A stretch of 64,000 bases of DNA, taken from assembly GCF_022201045.2 (NCBI RefSeq), contig NC_068556.1, forward strand, positions 23,169,501 through 23,233,500, read 5' to 3'. This DNA is from Citrus sinensis (lineage: Eukaryota > Streptophyta > Magnoliopsida > Sapindales > Rutaceae). The notes under the pieces are model-generated. The model was not told where the DNA came from. It ran no database searches and saw only the letters and a list, made by a program, of their open reading frames with translations. A program made the position numbers and the translations under genes. How positions within the stretch are numbered: position 1 is the first letter of the stretch; each line of letters begins with the position of its first letter. This document shows positions 1 through 11,659 of the stretch, piece by piece.

Positions 1-232
1 ATTTATGACTTTGTGATTAATTTGGTTTATGCACAAGCTCTCTAAACTTATTAGATAAATTTGATCTTTGCTTGAGGGTGTGTTTAATTTTTATTTTTCT
101 GGAAAATCTGCTGCCTGGCTAGCAATAGCTGGATTCTCGGATGAAATAGTTGAATTTGACACATAGATTTGTGTGTGGATCTCATACTACTTGGGGAGAT
201 TCAGTTCTTTGATCATTTTCTTTATTTTACAG

Positions 233-340
233 GTCGTGAATAGACACTGTGGCAGCAGCTGCCAGTGTGGTTTTCTAAAATACCCAAGAGAACCTCCATC
301 AGTAATTTCTGTTAGTAATCCCCTGTTGCTTGCTCGGTAG
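233..340 (+). CDS. Possible terminal exon of a gene to the left
   Basis: A pyrimidine-rich tract ending in AG at 231-232 looks like a splice acceptor. The sequence after it is open in one frame for 35 codons and ends with TAG at 338-340. The short peptide contains a CGSSCQC cluster, but I do not recognise the family. The minus strand is also open here, from 396 down to 187, so the coding direction is unsure. If real, this is the C-terminus of a gene that begins outside the window. No function can be given. Confidence 0.18.
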   Translation, partial: VVNRHCGSSCQCGFLKYPREPPSVISVSNPLLLAR

Positions 341-584
341 CTACTTGCTAGACTACCAATCTCCTCGAGGAGATCTAAAAGTTCCGATGGTGTCAACTTT
401 CAGGGTGGACCGAATGTAAAAGGATAGTAGTGGAGGGGTCTAGTTGGATAGTCCTGAAATATTGGGTTCAATTTGTCAAATTTTCGATACTTGGGGTCGG
501 GGAATACGCCTGTCCCTTGACCCCAAGTCACTTTTTAAGTACGGCGGCGTTTTTGGTCTTCAGATAGTCAAAATCCACCGTTTA

Positions 585-593
585 GGCGGGAAA
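585..593 (+). promoter_or_regulatory. E2F-type site upstream of CAP-D3
   Basis: GGCGGGAAA, the reverse complement of TTTCCCGCC, fits the E2F consensus TTTSSCGC-like sites exactly. It lies about 80 bases before the CAP-D3 start codon, in what should be the core promoter or 5' leader. E2F/DP factors drive S and G2 genes in plants, which fits a condensin subunit. The match is seen; its use is inferred. Confidence 0.55.
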
Positions 594-675
594 ACCCAAA
601 ATTCGAAACATTTTGTTAATAGCAGAATCCCCAGTCTCCCAACCAGTTTGCCAAATCCAAACAACACCCACAACA

Positions 676-3600
676 ATGGCAGAAGAAGAAGAAGCAATCA
701 TAGCAAGAATCATCACTGATTTCGAAGAAACCCTAAGTCAAAATCAGACGACACCCATTTCTCATTCCACTCTCCTCGAACTCGAATCCCTCTTACAATC
801 AAATGACCCAGACACCCTTTACCGATTCACCGATCAACTCTCCTCCAAAAAACTCTCTTTATCCTCTCTCATTCCTTCAATTTCCTGCGCCATGGATGTG
901 GGCCCCAACAATCTCTCCCTCTTGGCCTCCAAAATTTACCTTTCATTGCTTCTCTCCCCGAACTCCCCTGTCTTCACTCTGTTCACTCCCATGGCGTTCC
1001 TCTCCCTTCTCCGCTCCATTCGCAGCTCCCTCAAGAGTTTTAAGCACGTGTCTGATAGCGGGTCCCACCCTAGTGTTAACCACAAAAGAAAAGGTGGTGG
1101 CAGGCGGGTTCAGCGGGCGAATGAATTTAACGAGGATGAGAGCGAGGGTGGATTTGATGCTAGGAGTTTGTGTTTGGTTGTTGAGAAGTTGGAATTTGTT
1201 GTGGAGTTGGTTTATTTGAATAGGTTTCCGGATTGTTTGAAGTCTTTGATACAGACTGTTGTTGAGATTCCGGTTTCATTGCTTGAATTGGGAGGTTATG
1301 AGAAATTAAATGTTTTGTGTTCAGGGATTTTGATTAAGTTGTTGAGGGGGGAGCATGGTGATGTGATGAGTACAGCTGCAGAGGTTTTGAAGTCGTTAGT
1401 GCCATTGATTTTGATGGGCAAATGTCAAGCGAGGAGTTTTGCATTAGGATTTTTTATGAATGGAGTGATGGGTGTGTCTAAAGAGAGCGACGGGGTCAGG
1501 AAGGCAGTTGTGAATTTGCCGAAGTACTTGGTGAACAAGGCCCCGGAGAAGGCTGAGCTGAGGGGATTAGCTGTGGAGGCAATTATGGAGATTGTTAAAG
1601 CAATGGAGCTTGAGGATCAAATGGGGTTTGTTGAATATACTGTTAAGCTGGCTAAAGGTAAGGCTAATCTTAGGCTAGTTGCAGTTGATCTGATATTAAT
1701 GCTAATGACGTCGATGAGAGATCCATTGGGAGTGGAGCTGGACTGTGAAGATAGTCACTCCTGGGGTTTGAGTTGTTTGGAGGCTTTAATTGAGCGTTGC
1801 TCAGATTCTAGTGCTGTAATTCGAGCTCGAGCTTTGTCAAATTTGGCGCAGTTGGTGGGGTTTTTGTCAAGTGATGATAGGAATAGGGTGATTTTGAAGA
1901 AACTACTGAAGTTTGGAGACGGTCAAATGAATGACCTTTTAAAGAAAAGATGTATGGATGAGAAGGCAATTGTTAAAAAGGCAGCACTTCTTCTAGTTAG
2001 CAAGTTGATAGGTCTTTTTGATGGCTCTGTTGATGGGATTTTGCTCAAGACAATTGGCATGTCTTGTTCTGATCCACTTGTTAGCATTAGGAAAGCAGCA
2101 ATTTCTGCTCTTTCAGAGGTTAGTCTTTTGTTTAGCTTTATGTAAATTTAAAGTTTCCTCATTTAAGTAATTTTGCTTAGTTGTCCAATAGAAAGGTGTA
2201 TATATGAGATGGTATTGGCTTCTGATGCCTTGTAAAAGCTGAGTAGATCATGATTATCTACAACTACTTGCAATTCTTAGCTCTGGCTTTTTCAAGTTGT
2301 TATTATTGTTATTATTATTATTATTTTGGGAGTTTCCCTCATCTTTTCCACGTCTTGTTTTTCAATCATTTAACCCTTTCTTTAAACAGGTAGATTACTA
2401 ATATTTTTTTTTTCTGAAACAAGTGGTTTTGTTTGTTGGTTAATAGTAATATTTTATTTTTGAAAACGGCATGATTAGTATTATTTAAGATCCGCTGAAA
2501 CAGCTCTTCTCGATGAGTTTCCATGGTTTTCTTATCCAGCTAAAAGGTTTCTCTTTTCTTTCTCATGTCTTCTAATATATATCTCTAAATCTCATTCTAG
2601 ATCCTTATTGACTTTGTAGGCATTCAGAACATTTTCTGATGAAAGTCTTACGGTTGAGTGGCTTCATTCCATTCCCCGTTTAATAACTGACAATGAGTCT
2701 AGCATTCAAGAAGAATGTGAGAACCTGTTCCTTGAGCTGGTATTGGACCGGATATCAAGATCTGCAGCTGCTGGATCCATTCAATACAACTTGAATGTGA
2801 AAGGGAAAAGTTTAGAAGTCCCTGAAGGGGTTTTGCCTCTTTTAAAAGAGATCTGTAATGGAGAGGTGTCGCCTTGGGTGAAGAAAATCTGCACCAGCCT
2901 GGGGAAGAAGAAAAGACTGAAGCCCAATATTGCACTTGCACTTCAGAATATTATAAGATCATCTGAAGCTATCTGGTTGAGCCATCACGTGTCAATCAAT
3001 AGGTGGACAGCACCACCTGGTGCTTGGCTCCTTCTATCAGAGGTGTCAGCATATCTTCCAAAAGCAGTGGACTGGGAATTCCTTCATCACCATTGGCAGC
3101 TACTTGACAAGTATGGATCACAAGGTGACTTTAAAAGCCCACTTGCCCCAAGATATGACCATGAAGATACAGAGGGGATAGTATCCAATTCTGTTTCATG
3201 GGCTGGCGATCGTGTTTATCTCCTTCAAACAATCTCCAATGTTTCTGTGGAGCTGCCCCCTGAACCTGCTGCTGATTTAGCTCATAACTTGCTTAAGCAG
3301 ATTGAAGGATTCAACATGCATCCAACAGAGGTATAAACCATTTTGGTACTTTGACCGGGTGATAGAAGCAGCTTTGCTTCTCTAGTTTTATTATCTATTA
3401 GCTCTAGTATTGAGTTATATACTATATTGCCACTAGCATGGCTTGATGGTCATAGTGCTACTTTCATAGGGCCAGCCAAGTAATGGGATATATTGTTTTC
3501 TCCTGTGCTTAGTTTGTGTATTTGACCAATTTACACATAAGAATCTTTTATGGCAGGTTAACGCTCATGTAAAAGCTCTTAGAACATTATGCAAACGAAA

Positions 3601-5861
3601 GGCTTCAAATCCTGAGGAAGCTGATATGCTTGTTTTGAAATGGGTAAAACAGATTCTCTCGAAAGCTTCACTAATTTTAGAAAAGTACATTTCAAACATT
3701 TCAGAAGCCAATAATGGTAATAGTTTCTTTACACCACCTAGAAGCAACAGAAGGGGCAAGAAAGCAGTGGCGTTATCGAGATCATTGTCAGAAGCAGTCA
3801 CTGCAGTTTATACTATTGGCTCTTTGATTATTGTTTGTCCCACTGTTGATTTGAGCTCCATTACTCCACTATTACACACAATCATAGCTTCGGGAAGTTC
3901 TGATCCAAAATTGAATAAATTACCAGGGCCTACAGTCTCTCTGAAACAGATTGCTCCTTCATTTTATATTCAAGCATGGTTGACAATGGGGAAGTTATGC
4001 CTGGCAGATGACAAACTCGCAAAGAGATATATTCCGCTGTTTGTGAAGGTTTTTTCATCATCTTATCATTGCATTTATCCAAGTCTTAGATGACTCTCAT
4101 AAACAACTCATAAAAACGATACTCAATTTCTTAAACCACAAATTCGACACTATATTTAAAATGCTTACTATTCACGTGTTCTTGTAGGAGCTTGAAAAGA
4201 GTGATTGTGCAGCCCTTCGCAATAATCTTGTAGTAATGATGGCAGATTTTTGTGTTCGCTATACTGCTCTGGTTGATTGGTGAGGCCTGTCGAAAGTTAA
4301 TAGAAAAGAACTGTGCTGATATTTAAACTATTGAGGATTGGTTAAATTTTTTAGAAAGAGTATAATAATCTCTGTGCTATTCTGATTAGTAATTCTTGAA
4401 GTTGACAGCTACATGGCGAAGATCTCTCTGTGTCTCCGTGATCCATGCGAACTAGTAAGAAGGCAGACATTTATTCTGCTTTCAAGATTGTTACAGGTAA
4501 ATTTCTGTTATTTCGTTTGGTTATTATTCTCACATTTCCATTTGAAGATCAATAAGAATACAGAAAACTTTTCTAATTATTGTAAAATTTTCATGTTCAG
4601 AGGGACTATGTGAAATGGAGGGGGGTGCTATTCCTTCGTTTTCTTTTGTCGTTGGTTGATGAATCAGAAAAGATAAGACAACTTGCTGATTTTCTATTTG
4701 GGAACATCCTAAAAGGTTATATTCTCGACATATCAGATTCGCTCTGTCATAGAGATTGTTGATGTATGTTATCTGGGCTCTGATCATTGTGTACAACGTG
4801 ATTGCAGCCAAGGCTCCACTTCTAGCTTACAACAGTTTTGTGGAAGCCATTTTTGTCCTGAATGATTGCCATGCCCATGCCGGTCACAATGATTCCAAGG
4901 GTTCACGAACTGAACGTCAATTGTTTTCCATCAGGTAGATGTCATTATATTTAGCAACTAGGTAGCTCTGCTGCTGAGATGCTCAGTCGTTACCATACAT
5001 GTATCATTGTTTTCAGGGGAAATGATGAACGGTCCAGGTCTAAAAGAATGCACATCTATGTCTCTTTGCTGAAGCAAATGGCTCCAGAGCACCTTTTAGC
5101 CACATTTGCAAAGTTATGTGCAGAGATTCTTGCTTCAGTCTCGGATGGCATGCTCAATATTGAAGATGTTACTGGGCAATCCGTTCTACAGGTACTAATC
5201 CCTTGTACAGTCATAAACTGCAAGTAAGCAAATGTTATGTAACAAAATGAAAGTAAGTGTTTTATGTCCTGTTTCCAAGCAGGATGCTTTCCAAATTCTT
5301 GCCTGCAAAGAGATTCGGATTACTCCCGCCCGAGGGTCAGCATCTGCGACTGCAGAAATAGAGGAAGAAGCTGGAGAAGCTGGAGCATCAGCAGCTGCTG
5401 CTAAAGGAAGAGCTATTACACAAGCAGTAAGAAAAGGGCTAATCCAAAACACCATCCCCATCTTCATAGAACTTAAAAGACTACTAGAGAGCAAGAACAG
5501 TCCCCTCACAGGCTCACTAATGGAATGCCTGAGAATTATCCTCAAAGACTACAAAAATGAGATTGATGACATATTGGTTGCTGATAAACTGCTTCAAAAA
5601 GAACTCATTTATGATATGCAGAAGTACGAATCAGCCAAGACAGATCATGCAGCTCAAGCTGCTGCAGCAGCCACTGCTCGCTCTGTGCTCAAGGAAGCTC
5701 ACACAAACACACCACCACTCAGTTCCATGAGTGTGCCTAAACTCAAGACTACCCAAGGAGGAAGCCATGCTCGAGAAAGCCATGCTCGAAATGATCGGCC
5801 TTTAGATATCTTGGAATCTTTGAGAAGTAGAAAGGCTTTTGATTCAGATGATGACAACTGA
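676..5861 (+). CDS. CAPD3: Condensin II complex subunit D3 (CAP-D3)
   Basis: HEAT-repeat subunit of condensin II, which binds the SMC2/SMC4-kleisin core and helps compact and organise chromosomes in the nucleus. I read nine exons: 676-2118, 2620-3330, 3557-4048, 4188-4279, 4409-4496, 4601-4715, 4808-4934, 5017-5191 and 5283-5861. All junctions are GT-AG and stay in frame, giving 1273 residues, close to Arabidopsis CAP-D3 at roughly 1300. The start is the ATG at 676; the frame is open further upstream but has no ATG there. The body is mostly leucine-rich helical repeats. The segment LCLRDPCELVRRQTFILLSR (exon 5) resembles the conserved condensin D3 HEAT block. The C-terminus is alanine-rich, then basic, and ends in an acidic SDDDN tail. 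An E2F-like site lies just upstream. Identification is by family resemblance and by synteny with At4g15890. Confidence 0.93.
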
Positions 5862-6370
5862 TGTCTTTGTAAATTTTTTTTATTTTTATTTTCATATCTG
5901 GGCATAAGCCTAACTAGATGCTCTCGTGTTGTGTACATACTAACACTGACACATGTATAATGTATTAAGTTACTGGATTTTAAAAACCAAAAAATGTAAT
6001 GTTTTAAAACTCTAATTGTTGTTAATTAGACAGTAGGACACATCTCTGATTCATTAATAATTTTAATAAACAATTTTGGATCATATATACGTTGAACTGT
6101 GATTGATTTGCATCAACTTGGCCTACCATTTTTCCTCGAATTATTATTCAAAATGATCCTCCTAAGCTATTAAAGTAAGAAAAAAAAATTATTTCTTTCA
6201 ATGAACTCTTATGCTGACGATTTCTGTAAATTACTGAAACTAACAATTGTAGAAAAATAAATATTTTTTAGTATACTTTTCCTTTTTCGGATTAGTCCAG
6301 TTATTGGAAAATGATGTTTGCATAATTTAGTCAAATCCAAGAACAATACTGAAGAGACGATTTAACCGGT
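5862..6370. other. Intergenic spacer, CAP-D3 to J-protein
   Basis: AT-rich DNA holding the CAP-D3 3' untranslated region and then the distal promoter of the next gene. No coding or repeat structure was seen. Confidence 0.6.
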
Positions 6371-6378
6371 TCGCACTC

Positions 6379-6431
6379 TGACGTGGCATGCTCCTATTTG
6401 AAGCGTGACCAAAATCACTGATGACGTGGCA
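6379..6431 (+). promoter_or_regulatory. Two TGACGTGGCA elements (UPR-type) before the ER J-protein
   Basis: The ten-base word TGACGTGGCA occurs at 6379-6388 and again at 6422-6431, in the same orientation, 43 bases apart. TGACGTGG is the core bound by plant ER-stress bZIP factors (bZIP17/28/60) and is a UPRE-like site. The pair sits roughly 50-100 bases before the likely transcript start of a gene for an ER-membrane J-protein. The copies are seen; control by the unfolded protein response is inferred. Confidence 0.6.
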
Positions 6432-6750
6432 TACCAACCAAATACATAATTCGCGTCGCATCTCCTTGCGCTCCGCTTCTCCTGAATCCTCTCTCTGTTA
6501 CGACACTTCGATTCGATATCTGTATCAGGTAAATCTCATTTCTGTTATTGAATTGTCTTAATCTCATGCTAATTCTATTTATCATTAACCTAAATTCTCG
6601 AAATTACATGCTTGGATTTATTGTATTATCGTTCTATTAATATATTCGCATAATATTTTAAAAATATGAAGTATTAATTTTGCTTTACCTTTAATTCTGA
6701 TAGAACTGAGTAATTGATTGGAATGTCTTGAAGCAAGCACTGGGTGAATT

Positions 6751-7809
6751 ATGGATGGTAACAAAGATGAGGCTTTGAGATGCATTCGTATCGCTGAAGA
6801 AGCGATTGCGTCCGGTAAAAGACAACGGGCGTTGAAATTTATCAAAATTGCGCAACGGCTGAACGATAATTTGTCTGTTCATGAGGTTTTGGCTGCTTGT
6901 GAGAAGCTTGGTGTGGGTGACTCCGAGCCAAATGTGTCTTCTGCTGACGAGAAGCGGTTAGATGATCAAAGGAGTAAGCCTGGTTTGGAGAAACTTGGTG
7001 AGGGTTTGAGTGGGGAGAGGAGTTATACGGAAGAACATGTTGAGTTGATTAGGCAGATTAAGAGGAACAAGGACTATTATGCGATTCTTGGTGTGGAGAG
7101 AAGTTGTTCGGTTGAGGAGATTAGGAAGGCATATAGGAAACTCTCTTTGAAAGTTCACCCAGATAAGAATAAGGCTCCAGGTTCGGAGGAAGCGTTTAAG
7201 AAAGTGTGCAAGGCATTTAAGTGCTTGAGTGATGGTGATTCAAGAAGGCATTATGATCATGTAGGTTTGGTTGATGAATTTGAGCATAACCAGCGGCATA
7301 ACGTTAGGCCAAGGAGGAGAAGAGCTCAGCATGACTTTTTTGATGATGAATTAGATCCTGATGAGATATTCAGGTCATTCTTTGGTCAACAAGATATGTT
7401 TCGAACAACTCGTGTTTATAGAACTAGAGGGATGAGAAGCCAAGAGAGGGAGGAGTTTCATGGAGCTGGACTTAATTTTGTGTTCCTTCTTCAGATATTG
7501 CCATTTTTGTTGATATTCTTGCTTGCTTACCTTCCCTATTCTGAGCCAGACTACTCTTTGCATCGGAATTTTAATTATCAGATTCCTAGGACAACTGAAA
7601 AGCATGGAATAGAATTTTATGTCAAATCACCATCATCATTTGATGAGAACTTTCCTCATGGTAGTTCTGCTCGTGCTGTTATTGAGGACAATGTGATCAA
7701 GGATTACAGAAATTTGCTTTGGCGGTATTGCCATGTAGAGCTCCAGAAGCGTCGTTGGAATAAGAATCTGCCAACACCTCATTGTAATAAACTAGAAAAT
7801 CTGGACTAG
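6751..7809 (+). CDS. ER-membrane DnaJ co-chaperone (DNAJB12/B14-like, DUF1977)
   Basis: A J-domain co-chaperone expected to recruit Hsp70 at the ER membrane for folding and ER-associated degradation. The 352-residue frame has no intron. An N-terminal helical region (about 1-55) resembles the one shared by plant homologues annotated as dnaJ 49-like. The J domain spans about 108-171, with the HPD motif at 136-138. A DEIFRSFFG segment follows near 204, then one hydrophobic helix at about 242-260. The rest (about 262-345) fits the DUF1977 region of DNAJB12/B14, which faces the ER lumen. A 5' leader intron is likely at 6529-6703. A GTAAG just after the stop (7817) suggests a 3' untranslated intron as well. 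Two UPR-type promoter words support the ER assignment. The family is clear; the exact orthologue is not. Confidence 0.92.
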   Translation: MDGNKDEALRCIRIAEEAIASGKRQRALKFIKIAQRLNDNLSVHEVLAACEKLGVGDSEPNVSSADEKRLDDQRSKPGLEKLGEGLSGERSYTEEHVELIRQIKRNKDYYAILGVERSCSVEEIRKAYRKLSLKVHPDKNKAPGSEEAFKKVCKAFKCLSDGDSRRHYDHVGLVDEFEHNQRHNVRPRRRRAQHDFFDDELDPDEIFRSFFGQQDMFRTTRVYRTRGMRSQEREEFHGAGLNFVFLLQILPFLLIFLLAYLPYSEPDYSLHRNFNYQIPRTTEKHGIEFYVKSPSSFDENFPHGSSARAVIEDNVIKDYRNLLWRYCHVELQKRRWNKNLPTPHCNKLENLD

Positions 7810-8157
7810 CATGAAGGTAAGATCCTTTGCATATATAATTCTATTGTGTGAACTCAGTGCAATGATGCTGAATATCTCCATAAATCCAAATAGTAGGTGT
7901 TCGGTTGGTGTAGGAAGGAGATGCGAAGCAGTACCTGATTTTCCTTCTAGTTTCATACAAAATACGTGTTTTAAAGTTTTTTTGGTGCAACTAACCAATT
8001 TTATTAGTTGATACTAGTTTATCTGTTCTCTAAATTTGGAGACTGATGCCACCCTCACCATATTGTAAGGCAATTGGCAAGAGGGAAAACAAGCTTTTGA
8101 ATTGCCTTACTTTGGCATTTGTTCTCTTGGCAGAAAAACCAGGCTATTTTTGTAATA

Positions 8158-8441
8158 AGGTTGTTCTTTAGATTCCAAATGAGAAATAAACTAGCAGTTA
8201 ATGTAGAATGGGGATTTTCTCTTGGCTTTGCTATGAATGGTCACTTGAACTCAATTATATGATGAAGAATGTATGTCGGTCATAGCAAATCTATAACTTA
8301 CAATGAGGTTGCTTTTGATCCCAAATGAGAACTAACAAATCAATTAGCGTAGAATGGCTGATTTTCTCCTTGCCTTATATGAACAATCTCTTGAAAAGTT
8401 GAACTCAGATATATGATGAAGAATGTAGGTAGGTCATAGCT
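8158..8441. repeat. Tandem duplication downstream of the J-protein
   Basis: Two diverged direct copies of about 130-135 bases lie at about 8158-8287 and 8306-8441. Both start near AGGTTG, share CCAAATGAGAA and TAGAATGG, and end in GATGAAGAATGTA followed by GGTCATAGC. They lie in the 3' flank or 3' untranslated intron. Many substitutions separate the copies, so the duplication is not recent. Confidence 0.7.
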
Positions 8442-11160
8442 CTCAAAGAGATAGTTACTATTGGGTACATGGTGAAATTTTGGTTACTGCTGTGTGTTGT
8501 GTCAATCCTTGGTGTACTGCCTTATTTTCAGCAGGCTTTGGACTGCGTGGGTCTATGTATGTCCTTTTCTTGTTGGCATGATAATACAAACTTATTTTTT
8601 AAATTTACTCTTATTGTTTGGATTAACACTTACTGTTTCTTGATTGAACAGAGTAATAAGACTAGAATCTGGGAAATGTTAATTGACCAAATATGAACGA
8701 TGAGCCTGGATCCAAGGGTAAATGGTTGGTAGATAAGACAAGTTGTGGGGTTGAGTTCCAAAGAGGTGACCCAGGCCTATCAGTTGCTTTTCATTCCCGA
8801 AAAGGCTCAAAAGCCACACACTCCTCTGCCAAAGGGGTCCCTTGATGGCTGACTGGTTTTCAACATATGCCAAAGTGGTAATGAGGGTTTTCAAACACCC
8901 ATTTCATGCCATTACATGTCTATTTGGATAATATGATGATTAGGGTAGTGTGCTGCAGTTTTGTTCACAGCTTCTCTGTTTTATGCCTAGGACGAGGCTG
9001 AGAATGTTTAGCAAAAATAATGAGACTGCAACATTTTATTTAGATTGATGGAAGTCTTTTAGATTTTATTGTGGGCCTTTGTTTCCTTCTCATTGAGATT
9101 CTGTGTCATATCTCAGTATTGTGATCTTATTAGTACATTAGATTCATTAAGCTCCTTTTATGTATCTTGGCAAACTATATAATCCAAAGATGTTAACCGG
9201 TGAAGGATACTATCCTCCAATGAATATTGAAATTTTGTGATCGCTCAATAGCACATTCTTGTTCTTTAAGATCTTTCACCGTAATCAGGGTGGCCGGTAG
9301 CACCTTGATTAGGTAATGAGGCATGCAGTTTACTTAAAGTAAGCTTAAATTTGCTTGCAGTTTACTTAAACTAACTTTTGATACAATTATCTGATGGTTA
9401 TGTATAAACTGCTTATAACTAAACAAAATCCTTTCTCTTAGTTCAGGATGTCTTTCATTTTCATTCAACTTGGCAAAATTTGACACAATCTATTTACTTG
9501 ACATGAATAAATAGATTTGGGTGGTCAAAGTCAACACGTTTATTAAATAAGTTTGGCTTGGGTCAACACGATTTTTTTTCCTTTCGGTTAGATTTAATTT
9601 CTTGACCTATTTGCTTGGTTGATGAAATTATTTTTAAATAGTTAACTAAAGCTAATTGATATTTGTATTTAAATATACTTATGTTTTTAATTCTAAATTA
9701 ATTTGTAGAATCTTGTCATCAAAATTCAAATATTTGACATGATTTTTTTTTATAGGTAAAGGATGAATATTTATATAGTGTTTCATTTTGTAAAATTCAA
9801 AATATATTTAAACTTTCATAGTATAAATGTATTATATTTTGGTAGACACGTATATTTTATAATGTCAATACATAATACTATTTAGATATAAATGAGTGCA
9901 ATTTGTGTAAAATGGGTGTGCAATGTTTGACCTAAATCGTGTTAAATAGGTATTAAGCGAGCTACTTGTTGTATCATGTTAGATGACACGTTTATCTTAT
10001 TATTAAATAGGTGTGTTGGATCATCGGATTATTTTTTTGTGTCGGGTTTGGCATTCAGTATTTGGACACAATTATTAAATGGATCGTGTTTGCGTTAGAT
10101 AAAATTTGATGTAATACGAACACAACCTAATGACTCATTTTGTCAGTTCTAATTTTTATAAAACCTATGATGTTTGTCTATGCAATGGCCGATTACATGA
10201 TGAGAAATGAGTTTTCAATCAATGATTCCTAACTATATTTAAGTTAGGATAAGTTTAAAAATAAAAAAGTTGAATATATTATAAAATAAAATATACATTA
10301 CAATGAAATGTTGTATTGCGGTATATATATAAAAAATTTTATTTTTAAAATTTTAACTTATTTATAATTTTAATATGGTGATATCTTGATTGAAAAATTA
10401 TTTATGAGATTACATAAATACTATGGGGACAACAATTTAAAAATTCATTTCAGATTGTGGCCAATTTGTCACGGGCCCCTAGTTTTTCACGGAAGGACTA
10501 TAATACCACTTTACGGTTCAGGTTCAACCGCGCTACTGCTTTTTCACCCACACACGCCAGTTACTTTAGACTCTATGCCAGTACTTTGATTTTGAACTTT
10601 CAATACTTGACTTGGATGCTGCCCTAACCCTCTTCTAGTCTTCTTTTGACCATGCAAATTTGCCACCACGTCATCAAAATAATGGTTTAAAACATGAAAA
10701 GAAACAGAGCTCCACGTGCCCACGTGCCAGTGCAAAGAAATCGAGGTACAATAGACAATAATTATAATACAAATGGCACAAAAAGAATCTCTATAAACGA
10801 CAAAAAGAAAAGAAGCCGGAAAAGAGAGCCGCACCATTGTTAAACTTAAACGCCGGTCAGCGACGGTGGCTCCGCTGCACATCTAAAAGACGATTATACC
10901 CCTAGCACTAGCACGACAAACATTTAGCAACTGAGAAGTCGGGATTCATCAGGGGCAGTTATGTCATTCAATATCAGAAAACTCAGTCTCCATTACGTGA
11001 ATATATCCCAATACTACAAATAACATTCAACACCTGGGTATTTACGTGAAATTACAGGGAACCCTTCCCTTAAAACCCCCCATGAACTTTCTACGTAGTA
11101 TCAAAAACTAAATACATCATAAAATGAACACAGAAACATAAAAACCACATTTTAAACCCA
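8442..11160. other. Intergenic DNA, no gene seen
   Basis: This is the 3' flank of the J-protein gene, then AT-rich spacer. Around 9480-10160 there are many CGTGTTAAAT, ACACG and GTCGGGTTTGG-like words, typical of a decayed non-autonomous plant transposon, but I could not fix its ends. Two CACGTG G-boxes sit at 10713-10718 and 10721-10726, downstream of both flanking genes. From about 10900 to 11184 lies the 3' untranslated region of the minus-strand gene. Confidence 0.5.
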
Positions 11161-11184
11161 CAGATCCAAGTGAACAAAACAAAA

Positions 11185-11547
11185 CTAATCACCGGAGTCG
11201 TCATCGCCGCCGAAGATCGAAACGCGGTTGTAGAGCAAGAACAAGATCAAAACGAGAAACAGCGCGACGCCGACGGGGGACCCGCTGACCCTGTGAATGG
11301 TGTCGGGCTCGCCGGTGAAGAAAATGCTGTTGACGAAGGAGCCGCGATCGGAGGAGAGGAATTGGATCGTGAGGAGCAAGATGATGGGGAGCAAGAGAAG
11401 CCCTACCGGACTCAAAAGCTCGGCTATGAACTCAGTTATGGCCTCGCCGGAGTCGCCGATGATGAACGGAACCAGCACCACGATGCCGACGACCACTGCC
11501 AGTAACACCCCGTGGGGCGGGCCGCCGTGTGGTCTGTCTTCTATCAT
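11185..11547 (-). CDS. Conserved small three-helix membrane protein of unknown function
   Basis: A 120-residue single-exon protein starting at ATG 11547. The N-terminus is hydrophilic with an HGGPPHG motif. Three hydrophobic segments follow at about 14-34, 45-65 and 90-108. Between the second and third is a conserved-looking loop with SSDRGSF and EPDTIHRVSGSP. The C-terminus is a short glycine and aspartate tail. From memory, close homologues of this size occur across land plants as unnamed transmembrane proteins; no role is known to me. The coding DNA is much more GC-rich than its surroundings, which supports a real gene. A 111-residue open frame on the other strand is a shadow. Confidence 0.82.
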   Translation of the reverse strand: MIEDRPHGGPPHGVLLAVVVGIVVLVPFIIGDSGEAITEFIAELLSPVGLLLLPIILLLTIQFLSSDRGSFVNSIFFTGEPDTIHRVSGSPVGVALFLVLILFLLYNRVSIFGGDDDSGD

Positions 11548-11659
11548 TGCTTTTGCTTTGTGAAAGGTTTTGTGTTTTTGCCGTGTGTGTGTGTTTTTGT
11601 TGGGAGAAAGTGAGAGTGAAAATGTGAGCTTGGCTTGTTAATAAAAGAAGGGGAAGGGG

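Noticed and set aside
187-396. Minus-strand open frame of 69 codons at the left edge
   Set aside because: The plus strand has a better splice acceptor signal here, and neither strand shows a known family.
10544-10882. Minus-strand open frame of 112 codons
   Set aside because: Its composition is mixed, no family is recognised, and it lies between two convergent gene ends.
11170-11505. Plus-strand open frame of 111 codons
   Set aside because: It lies antisense to the three-helix membrane protein, is charged low-complexity sequence and mirrors that gene's GC-rich codons.
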